In this document: positions 56,401-64,000 of the stretch, piece by piece
How the letters are laid out: the number at the start of each line of letters is the position of its first letter
Position numbering within the stretch: position 1 is the stretch's first letter
Assembly: GCF_947172395.1 (NCBI RefSeq)
Contig: NC_069093.1
Coordinates: 17,147,561 to 17,211,560, forward strand
Source of the DNA: Bicyclus anynana
Taxonomy: Eukaryota; Arthropoda; Insecta; Lepidoptera; Nymphalidae
DNA: 64,000 nucleotides
Direction of reading: 5' to 3'
Translations under genes and position numbers: made by a program
Notes under the pieces: model-generated
The model's input: the letters and a program-made list of their open reading frames with translations, nothing else
Database searches by the model: none
What the model was told of the DNA's origin: nothing

Positions 56401-57884
56401 CACCACAGTTAGTAAAGTTATGGTAAATGTCATGTACAAAGATTCTGTTTAAAAAGTTACCACAATAAACATAATTTGTAGTAGCATACGAGCCTCAGTT
56501 TTCCTTGTGTTATATTACATGGCAGCGCTAACTGCATTAGAGTGCACGCCGCGCGCCGCCTGCGGGTAGTTTGAGAACTTCCCAACTTTGCTATTGGTTG
56601 CGGCGACTGTACAGTTATTGGAATATATCAAACGGATCCGAACATGATATATGTTGCCAGTTGAAGTAGCTTCTGTGTTATTGCAGGGTTGCTTTTGTTT
56701 GAGCATTTGAACCGAACTGAACTACATAACTGTGCATTTAAATATTACATCGTAATATAAATTTTATTAAGATATGTATGTATATAAAAGGTTGACGAAA
56801 TATGGAGATGGGCTCCTTGAAATTAGAACACCATCACCATGACAAAGTAACACGGCACACACACATCCTTCAGACCGAAACACAGATAAATATAATTAAT
56901 TAATAAGTAAAACAACTCAGTATCGCGGTAGTACCCAAGTATTTCCCCTCGAGTTCTGTTACAAAGAACTGTACTGCTACTAAAAATTAATTCTTTTGAG
57001 ATACTGGTAGGTTTAAAAAGCCCAATTATAATCAAAATTGTCCCCAATTCTACAAAAAGTTTCACATGAAGTGTGCCGCGCTAGCACATTGTACATGAAC
57101 CTGCCAAACTGTAATTTTTTATTCAAAATACACTCAGTGTTTTTCATCTATCACAAAAAGATAAATGGTTCCGATATCAAACAAATTGTTCCATGTATTC
57201 ATTTGTTTAGGTAGAGGCTGTAAAACATAGCGAACATTTAAAAAGTATGTAAAGATATAACAGACACATCTAACAATAGGGTTTTGTCATAGTTCCTTTT
57301 CCTACAGATACGAGTATTACCATATGCCAATCCGGTATAAAATCTCGCTCCAGTGAAGCCCCGCTCTCTTTGACAATCTTTTGTGTGAGAATGGTCGCTG
57401 GACGTGGGACAGATCTCGCATACCGATTCTATTGCCCGTGCGAGTATCTATTGTAGGATCGTCCGGTAGGTATTGCGTCTCTCACAATTATTTATAACAT
57501 TTTATCTCTTTCAAATTGTTAAGTGCCTTAAACGGAATATTGGAATTTATTTCCTTTCTCCTTGATGGTAATTATTTGTGTCTTCGGTAACATTTCACTC
57601 GAAGCTTTACGTCGCTTTTTGATAATAATAATTCGACAAATTGTGTGATTTATTTTATGCATTAGAGAAGCATATAAATTTCTTCTTTTTATTTGTGGCT
57701 TTTCATAAAACAATGAGGGAAACTGTACCTAGTATTTTTAAAACGATTAATAAATTTTATTTGTTATTGCAGACATAAACCTTTTATTTTATTTATTGTA
57801 TTTTGTAATCTCAAAATTGGTAAACAATTTAACCCCCTGATTTAACGTTCAAATTTTGAAGACTTGACTTCTTAGTTGAACAAT
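56401..57884. other. Intergenic DNA
   Basis: There is a GC-rich patch at 56520-56570. No gene is recognised. Confidence 0.4.
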
Positions 57885-58010
57885 AGAATAATAAGAATAA
57901 GAATTGTTTATTCGATATACTCAGTACAGAATTGCAATGACGTTCTGGCCCTTAAACTAGGTAAGCCCGTGTTTTAAGGGCCGGTGTCTTCCCTAGGTGA
58001 CATAAATGAT
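57885..58010 (-). mobile_element. Possible LINE 3' tail
   Basis: AGAATAATAAGAATAAGAAT, then TGTTTATTCGATATACTCAG and GTTCTGGCCCTTAAACTAGG. A short tail repeat next to a 3'-UTR-like sequence is the pattern of LINE insertions on the minus strand. There is no coding support. Confidence 0.35.
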
Positions 58011-58523
58011 GTAATTAACATTCACAACACAATTGGAGACCTAAATCTTCAATTTAGTACAATTTGTATATACGTGTAATGCATTCTCTAATTACAAACC
58101 TTGTGCACGCCGCTGATTATCGCACGTCCTCACACGACGTTCCCCATCAAAAGTCGAAGGTCAACTGATGTGTGCCGAAGCCCGAAGGTCGTGGCGGCAG
58201 CGACTACCCGCACCCTCATTACCGCCACAACGGCGAAGGGTCGGCACCACGTGACACTATTATCGGAATGACTCGCTACTTCCCCGAAATGTCTTACGCG
58301 ATTAAATTGGAAATTGTTCTGGTGAGGAAAACCTCAGATATTACATGTCCTTTGATACATAATACATGCAGAACTATCTATATAACACGATTCATACATA
58401 CACAACACGAGCGGAGAAGGGCAACGTTAAGTTTGACGATTTGTAACGACTCTACCGGCATAAGAGCAGACAATAAACTCAATTGCTCTTCCATAATATC
58501 ATGCAATATTATATTATTAGCAA
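58011..58523. other. Intergenic DNA with GC-rich patch and open frame
   Basis: 58110-58270 is GC-rich. A 132-codon frame (58172-58570) crosses it. The frame has no domain and ends inside the Helitron at 58524, so I do not call a gene, though the first part could be a decayed exon. Confidence 0.35.
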
Positions 58524-58733
58524 CTAGCGGACGCCCGCCCTTCATCCGCGTTAATTTAGTATTTCACTAATCTCTCGAGAACCATGGATTTTTGGGGATA
58601 AAAAGTAGCCTATGTGTTTATCCAGAGTAAAATCTATTTCTATTCCAAATGTCAACCAAATCGCTTAAGTAGTAGCTACGTTAAAGAGTAACAAACTTCC
58701 AATCAAACTTTCGCGTTTATAATATTAGTAGGA
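58524..58733 (-). mobile_element. Helitron-like family A, both ends intact
   Basis: CTAG lies at 58524-58527 preceded by A. The hairpin GCGGACG...CATCCGC is nearly complete. The minus-strand 5' end is TCCTACTAATATTATAAACG (58714-58733), followed by T. The body is well kept (CCATGGATTTTTGGGGAT, GAGTAAAATCTATTTCTATT). Confidence 0.85.
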
Positions 58734-59029
58734 TTGTTTTTATATAATATTATAAACAGCCTCTTCTGCTCTTCTCACCAGAGAGGTCTAGTTTCGATTC
58801 CTAGCTTGGAGTTTTATATTTTAATATTAAATTGTTGCCTGTCTTCGGTCGACAAAACATTATACCGTTCTAGTACGATTTCATGTAGAAAACAATCAAG
58901 AGCATAGAATAAATAAACAATATATTGCCAAATTAGCGTGGTATCATCTAGACTGTATCTAGTAAACGTAGGAGTTATTTTGGTTCAAACTAGACAAAAA
59001 TCTTTGGTCCACAAAAAGGATAGCCATAA
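58734..59029. other. Intergenic DNA
   Basis: A B-box-like GTTTCGATTCCTAGC at 58791-58805 hints at a tRNA-like scrap. Nothing more is recognised. Confidence 0.3.
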
Positions 59030-59130
59030 AAAGGAAGGAAAAGGAAGAAAAGGAAAAGGATAACTGCCACCGTCATTACGGGGTGCTGTTAAAGGGCTCG
59101 GGACATGACGCAATTATTACGACATCTTTA

Positions 59131-59196
59131 TAGTCTAAGATCCGAATTAGAAACGATATTCGCATTTCACAATTTTCAAATTCGGATCTTAGACTA
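59131..59196 (-). repeat. Hairpin in LINE 3' UTR, 18-bp perfect arms
   Basis: The arms TAGTCTAAGATCCGAATT (59131-59148) and AATTCGGATCTTAGACTA (59179-59196) are exact reverse complements with a 30-base loop. It lies just after the coding end of the LINE. 3' stem-loops are recognised by the reverse transcriptase in some LINEs, so it may be functional. Confidence 0.85.
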
Positions 59197-59540
59197 ATAC
59201 TATTTCCCCGAACGAATTAGTTTACGTAGTACCCACATCCTACTTACCATATCAGCCGATAGACGCCCACTGCCGGACTTAAGCTTCTTGCATGGACCTC
59301 CAAGCACAACGGTCTCGAGCCGCCAGCGGCTCCCTGCAACCCGCTTGATATCCTCGGTCCACCTATCGGGAGGTCGACCAACACTGCGCTTTCCGGTGCG
59401 GGGTCGCCATTCCAGCTCCTTGGGACCCCAACATCCATCGGCTCTTCTGAACATGTGGCCTGCCCATTGCCACTTCAGCTTCGCGACTCGCTAAGCTATG
59501 TCAGTGACTTTGGTTCGTCTGCGGATCTCCTCATACCTGA

Positions 59541-59873
59541 TTTTTTTTTTTTTTATTCTTTACAAGTTAGCCCTTGACTACAATCTCACCTGATGGTAAG
59601 TAATGATGCAGTCTAAGATGGAAGCGGGCTAACTTGTTAGGAGGAGGATGAAAATCCTCACCCCTTTCGATTTCTACACGGCATCGTACCGGAACGCTAA
59701 ATCGCTTGGCGGTACGTCTTTGCCGGTAGGGTGGTAACTAGCCACGGCCGAAGCCTCCCACCAGCCAGACCTGGACAAATTAAGAAAATCTTAATCTGCC
59801 CAGCCGGGGATCGCATCCAGGACCTCCGTCTTGTAAGTCCACCGCGCATACCACTGCGCCACGGAGGCCGTCA
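59541..59873 (-). mobile_element. SINE-A, full length, inside a LINE
   Basis: The minus strand reads GGCCTCCGTGGCGCAGTGGT (A box, 59872-59853), GGTCCTGGATGCGATCCCCG (B box), the body, CATCAGGTGAGATTGTAGTC, and a poly-A tail of about 14 (59541-59554). It is the best reference copy for this family. No obvious target duplication was seen, although the LINE reading frame resumes on the other side. Confidence 0.88.
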
Positions 59874-60000
59874 AATTCGATTGAGGATTCGATCACACAG
59901 AGAAACTCCAAGCATAGCTCGCTCCATCGTTCGTTGAATGACTTTGAGCCTACTCCAGTCCCCCACCAAGTCTCGGATTCATGGCCTACCAAAGCCACCG

Positions 60001-60379
60001 CCTACTAAACTATTTTAAAAAGTACCTATAAATTAATTATAATGATCACATTCAGATCACGTGCAGTCGATTCCCCACACTCATTCAGCCGCGTGTCCGC
60101 GTATCCATCGCTTCCCTCGGGACACAAGTTGTTACTGCCGGCGGTGATTGCGCGCGATTTATTGTCGACTCTTGATTTGAATTATAACGATGACATGGGG
60201 ATTCGCTGGAATGGAATGGCTCGTCACAATACTCGTTAAAATCGTTAGCTATTATATACAGTGAATTATTCATTTATTTTGCTTTTTTCCGCAAAAAATC
60301 GTCGAATTTAAGCAACAACGTCCGAATCCGAAACCAGAGCATCATAAGCAGATGTTTACCCTACGACGTTCAGTTTAAA
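60001..60379. other. Intergenic DNA
   Basis: Upstream LINE sequence is no longer recognisable. Short frames have no domain. Confidence 0.35.
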
Positions 60380-60535
60380 ATCAAGATCAAAATTCATTTA
60401 TTTCAAGTAGGCTTAGTTTACAAGCACAGTTTAAAAACGTCAAGTTTGACTATTAGTTAAGACTTTACCACCGATAGGAAAGGCACGTTCTGCTGAGAAG
60501 AGCTGACAAAAAACTCAACTTTGTTAGCTTTGATT
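60380..60535 (-). mobile_element. LINE 3' end fragment, second copy
   Basis: ATTCATTTATTTCAAGTAGG, TTTACAAGCACAG, CTTTACCACCGATAGG and TTCTGCTGAGAAGAGC match 52900-53035. The tail repeat is shorter here (AAATCAAGATCAAAATTC). Confidence 0.6.
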
Positions 60536-62055
60536 ATTTTTTACTTTAAAGTCAATTTTAATAAAAAGTTTATTGGAACAGTAGATAATATTGAACAGAT
60601 AGATAAAAGCATTTTCTTTTATTCTTATATTTAGTGTTTAATGATATTTTTATTCAGAGTGCACTTTTTACTGTAAGTGTGTTGAAAGATTTATAAAAGT
60701 GAATGAATGCAATTGCATCTCTCTCTTCCCAAACTTTAAAACGTTAATCTCCGAAACATATTTGAAGTGAAATTTACTGGGAACCTAACTATATTTTTAT
60801 ATAGATCGACCAAATTTCTATATGATTCTCCAAAGAAGAAGTCACGGGCGTCTGCCAGTAAACATTAATCTAGCCAGTAAGCGTGTTTGAACTGTTCACA
60901 CACTGACTGTGAGTGACACTGTTCACACAGTGAACCTGAGCAGATTAATCATCGACAGCCTTTGATGTTGCCGCTACAAGTTCTGGGAGTGTGAAGCCGC
61001 CCGTAAAGGCCTAAAGGAATTTACAATTAAGTATTTATATTCATTTTATGCAAGGCTTAAAATTCACTTTTATATGAAAGGCGAGCTTTCCTATGCTCGT
61101 TTAGAAGGTATCGTGTTAATCTGGGTACATTTTATTTAAGTATATTTTATTTTCATTATTTATAATGTTTATTTTCGCGACTGGTAGTATAACGAGAGAT
61201 ATACTCGTATGTTGTAAATGTAGTAAGAAGTTTAGTAACGTCTTATGTTATTTAACTCTAATTCTTAGATTTAATATTGTGAATTTAATATTGATATTGT
61301 TAAATTGAACGTTGTAAAATTGACATCATTCTGGTAATGATGATAATCTGGGTGCTGTTGCAATGATTGTTCGGGGTTATTATGATTATATAGATGCTTG
61401 AAGAAAATAGATGAAGCTGGGATAAAGATGAATAACTAATTATTTTAATATATTATTTGTTTTCATAATTTCAAATGCAACTTATTGTATTAAATAGACA
61501 AACTCTTTCAGTATTGTGTATTTTCGGTTTTCGTACGTAAAACGTTAAAGTTAATCACACTATAGTATGCGCGTTATCATCTGAGTCGTCCGGTCATAAA
61601 AGTCAAAAAAGATAGGAATGTGCAGCGCGCCTACCTGCGCACCCTAATTATCGATAAACGGCTACCTGCGCACGTGCTAATGATGAGTCAATAATGATTT
61701 GGACGATTCTGATTGGTCGGTTTCTAATGTAATTGCATTGCGTATTTTTTTTGCTATAAATGTGTTTAGATGAAATGTTTAGATGAAATGATGTTTAGAG
61801 AAAGACTCAGATGAAGATTAATTTTATTTAGTTAATAATTATATAATATGAAATATGTATTATATTAAATCAAATATTGTTAATTTTTTTAATTTTGTGA
61901 ACAAGATACGATAATAAACTTTACTTATCGATAATATGTCTTTCATTGTTACACCCTTCACTAGACGGCTCCATAAGACCCATAAGTGCAAGCGAGATAG
62001 ATATAGAGAAATGATTTATGGCCCTAAGACTCAGTTGTTAACGATAGTAGTATAA
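60536..62055. other. Intergenic DNA with decayed Helitron and LTR-like part
   Basis: A remnant with GAAGTCACGGGCGTCTGCCA near 60838-60857 is a decayed Helitron 3' end. 61619-61951 has an LTR-like order (CCAAT-like, TATAAA, AATAAA, TG...CA) but no duplicated flank. The direct repeat CTACCTGCGCAC lies at 61631 and 61663. No gene is recognised. Confidence 0.4.
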
Positions 62056-62244
62056 TCACACTAACGCCACACTAATATTGACGAGAAAGTTTGTGTGTGT
62101 GTAAGTATGTTTGTTCCTCTATTACGCCGCGGCTACTGAAGCGATTTGGCTGAAATTTGAAATGGAAATAGATTTTACTTTGGATTAACACACACATAGG
62201 CTACATTTCATGCCGGAAAATGTCATGCCTCGGGCGTCTGCTAA
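62056..62244 (+). mobile_element. Helitron-like family A, 3' end shortened
   Basis: It starts TCACACTAACGCCACACTAA after A, then AAAGTTTGTGTGTGTGTAAG, GGCTACTGAAGCGATTTGGC, and AGATTTTACTTTGGATTAAC. The end is GGGCGTCTGCTAA, so CTAG is CTAA and the left stem arm is lost. Confidence 0.72.
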
Positions 62245-62339
62245 GCTGAAATTACTTTGAGAATGCTTCAATCCCGGAAAACTATACCTAAAGTAGAAAT
62301 AGAAATTTACATTGTTACGTAACGTCACACTTTTCACAC
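62245..62339. other. Short unique stretch
   Basis: Nothing is recognised. Confidence 0.35.
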
Positions 62340-62460
62340 TATATTATTCTAAAGACGAAACTTTATGGTGAAAGTGTGTAAATGTGTGTGTGTGTGTTTG
62401 TTACTCTTTTACGCTGCTTTGCTGCTCCTTTACTACTAAACAGGTTTGGCTTAAATAAGA
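62340..62460 (+). mobile_element. Helitron-like family A 5' fragment
   Basis: ATATTATTCTAAAGACGAAA, GTGTGTGTGTGTTTGTTACTC and ACTAAACAGGTTTGGCTTAA keep the 5' half; the 3' half is missing. Confidence 0.55.
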
Positions 62461-62931
62461 TTTTAAACATACACACATTTTAATTTTAACTGTAATTTTT
62501 ATTAATGATAGATATTATGATATATATAGATTAATAAAATTAATAAAATTACTGTAACGTAGATGATGAATCAAAACTTTCTCTGTTTTTTTAAGTTTGC
62601 AGTTAAAATTAAATTACCGGTACGTGTACTTATTTTTCGCGGGTAACACCCAGGGGCGCAACTAGTATAAAATATATATCTAATAATAATATATCATTTC
62701 ATCCGTACGGTTGTCTGTTGTTGATATTTATGAAACGGATCCATGTCATGTTCCCAACTCGCCCCTCGACAATATGTCGCGAAACTTTCTTTTATAAATA
62801 AACTTGTGTTTTCTTTTCATTTCCCGGCTCAAGTTGGGGCGCCATGCTCTAAACTGTACCGCAGCGATAACAAGACGAACGCGTGTCAACTAACTTACAA
62901 ACTGATCTTCTTGCTATTATAAACACTACTG
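62461..62931. other. AT-rich intergenic DNA
   Basis: Nothing is recognised. Confidence 0.35.
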
Positions 62932-63005
62932 GACGCCCGCGACTGCGTCCGCGTGAAACTTTATGTAAACTTTCAACACTTATTTCACCCCCTTTTTATA
63001 TTTTC
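62932..63005 (-). mobile_element. Helitron-like 3' end fragment
   Basis: CTGGACGCCCGCGACTGCGT then CCGCGTGAAACTTTATG, AAACTTTCAACACTTATTTC and ACCCCCTTTTTATATTTT. The hairpin is present and CTAG reads CTGG. The body matches the 25000-25330 type. Confidence 0.55.
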
Positions 63006-63364
63006 GCATGTTATATGTATGGATTTTAATATTATATATTTATATTTAAAACTTAGTTAACGAGCACTTTTGAAACGTCAAGTAATATATATAGATAATG
63101 GCGATAATAATTAGTCGAAAACTTAAAATTTTAAATGACAATCTTAAGATTAATAAGAGGCATTAATATAATATTATATTGGCTGTCGAATTTGATAGTA
63201 AATTTCAGGAATTCCCAATTTGATGTTGACGGAGTAACGATTTGTTACTGAAATTGGTCACACGTTTACGCTTCACTAAACTATTCCTACCACATTCAGG
63301 TCGAACATTTGTTAGTCAATTTTGGTCTTTATTACCTATTAAAATAAACACCAAATCAATTGAC
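63006..63364. other. Intergenic DNA
   Basis: A scrap TTAACGAGCACTTTTGAAAC at 63057-63076 resembles the LINE 3' end at 52920. No gene is recognised. Confidence 0.35.
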
Positions 63365-63419
63365 AAAATGTCGTTTACCTACTGCGTGATATCCACCAGT
63401 AAGCACCGGGTGACATTTT
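63365..63419. mobile_element. Palindromic MITE remnant
   Basis: AAAATGTC at 63365 and GACATTTT at 63412-63419 are the ends. The inner arms TACCTACTGCGTGATATC and GATATCCACCAGTAAGCA meet at GATATC (63388-63393). Related to 43232-43296. Confidence 0.65.
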
Positions 63420-63472
63420 TATATTGAATCTCAGTTTCGTGTATGACAACTAGCATACGTCAAGTCGGCAGT

Positions 63473-63610
63473 TTGATACTGTTACTTTGACGTAACGTAA
63501 ACGCCAATTTCTAAGGAATTGAAACAACGCCATCTAGTGGCACTACTGCACAACTGTTTCAATTCCATATAAATTTGCGTTTTACGTCAACGTGATAGTA
63601 ACAGTATGAA
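63473..63610. mobile_element. MITE with about 50-bp inverted ends
   Basis: The left arm starts TTTGATACTGTTACTTTGAC and the right arm, in reverse complement, TTTCATACTGTTACTATCAC. Both continue with ACGT.AACGTAAA.CGC.AATTT and GGAATTGAAACA. The centre holds GCCATCTAGTGGCAC. It has no coding sequence. Confidence 0.8.
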
Positions 63611-64000
63611 AATATTGAAAACTCCCACTAAGCACACTGTTCTGAATAAACTAACTAAATGAGGTCTCATTTTCACGGCCAATATCACATCTCAAAATAT
63701 AAAAAGGGCGTCAATAATACATCAAGGAGAAGGGACTTTATTGATCTTGGATGTTTCTATTCTGAAATCCAAAATCGAAGAAAACGGTTTCTTGGAAAAC
63801 TAAGAAACAACTTATATCTTACTAACTACGAGTATAACAATTTTCCCAAAAATGAAAACCGACTACCCGTTGAGAAATCGACAAGCATTTGTTATTGAGT
63901 ACAAAATAAAAATGGTTTTGTGTATTTTATAACATTTCTCTTTCATCAGAACATAGGTTTGTATTTTTTATACAGAGAGACACTTTGCATACCCTAATTC
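63611..64000. other. AT-rich DNA with an unassigned open frame
   Basis: A 79-codon + strand frame (63659-63898) is rich in N, R and K and has no domain I recognise. It could be a terminal exon or chance. Only its length in an AT-rich stretch draws attention. Confidence 0.25.

Larger units (their letters stand above)
59030..60000 (-). pseudogene. LINE reverse-transcriptase 3' part, split by a SINE
   Basis: Reading from high to low coordinates: GHESETW near 59990, then after a frameshift KVIQRTMERAMLGVSLCDRI (about 59950-59890), the SINE at 59873-59541, then YEEIRRRTKVTDIA, stop, RVAKLKWQWAGHMFRRADG, RTGKRSVGRPPDRWTEDIKR and VAGSRW near 59320. This is the end of an RTE-like or related ORF2. 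The 3' UTR holds a hairpin (59131-59196) and ends in (CCTTTT)n at about 59033-59060. The defects are a frameshift, stops and the SINE. It is the same lineage as 38484 and 44463. Confidence 0.82.

Noticed and set aside
58172..58570. 132-codon frame
   Set aside because: It ends inside a Helitron-like repeat and has no domain, so I left it as an unassigned stretch.
59853..59873. tRNA gene at the SINE-A head
   Set aside because: Same reason: the A box is part of a full-length SINE with body and poly-A tail.

Overview
The window looks like repeat-rich intergenic or intronic DNA from a moth or butterfly (Lepidoptera). The evidence is AT-rich background, many short TC...CTAG Helitron-like repeats with a GCGGACG/CGTCCGC hairpin at the 3' end, tRNA-derived SINEs with GATGAT or poly-A tails, remnants of RTE-like and Jockey/CR1-like reverse transcriptases, and small inverted-repeat transposons (MITEs). 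The species cannot be fixed from the sequence. Family names are from memory of lepidopteran repeats, and only the structural features were read directly.

No host protein-coding gene, rRNA or functional tRNA gene could be supported. Nearly all open frames are 60-100 codons, lack recognisable domains, and fit chance frames in non-coding DNA. Every frame with a recognisable product belongs to a retroelement.

Layout. 1-1.5 kb: Helitron and SINE fragments, including two opposed SINE pieces. About 5.7-10.2 kb: the main landmark, a nearly full-length RTE-like LINE on the + strand. It has an L1-like ORF1 (coiled coil plus RNA-binding fold) and an ORF2 with endonuclease and reverse transcriptase. ORF2 is broken by a SINE with a clear target-site duplication, by two frameshifts in A-runs and by a late stop. 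10.3-25.3 kb: Helitron-like copies (some with CCCTA/TAGGG arrays), a perfect 24-bp-arm palindrome at 13.9 kb, and a MITE with 52-bp inverted ends beside a LINE tail at 22.1 kb. 25.3-30.2 kb: mostly unique AT-rich DNA with a 9-bp x 8 GC-rich minisatellite at 29.0 kb. 30.2-31.6 kb: a SINE, then the 5' part of a Gypsy-type LTR element (LTR, tRNA-Trp-type primer site, first 48 codons of gag). 33-50 kb: Helitrons, SINEs, three reverse-transcriptase remnants and a MITE at 49.1 kb. 52.9-64 kb: LINE 3' ends, a 429-bp hAT-like MITE full of AGCATGCT-type motifs, a Jockey/CR1-like C-terminus, a second SINE-in-LINE insertion at 59.0-60.0 kb, and palindromic MITEs at 63.4-63.6 kb.

The pieces interact as parasites. 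LINE machinery probably mobilised the SINEs, SINEs landed inside LINEs, and a MITE sits against a LINE tail. I found no convincing new biological system. The most noteworthy structures are the nested insertions, the perfect palindrome, the hAT-like MITE, the LINE 3' hairpin and the opposed Helitrons.
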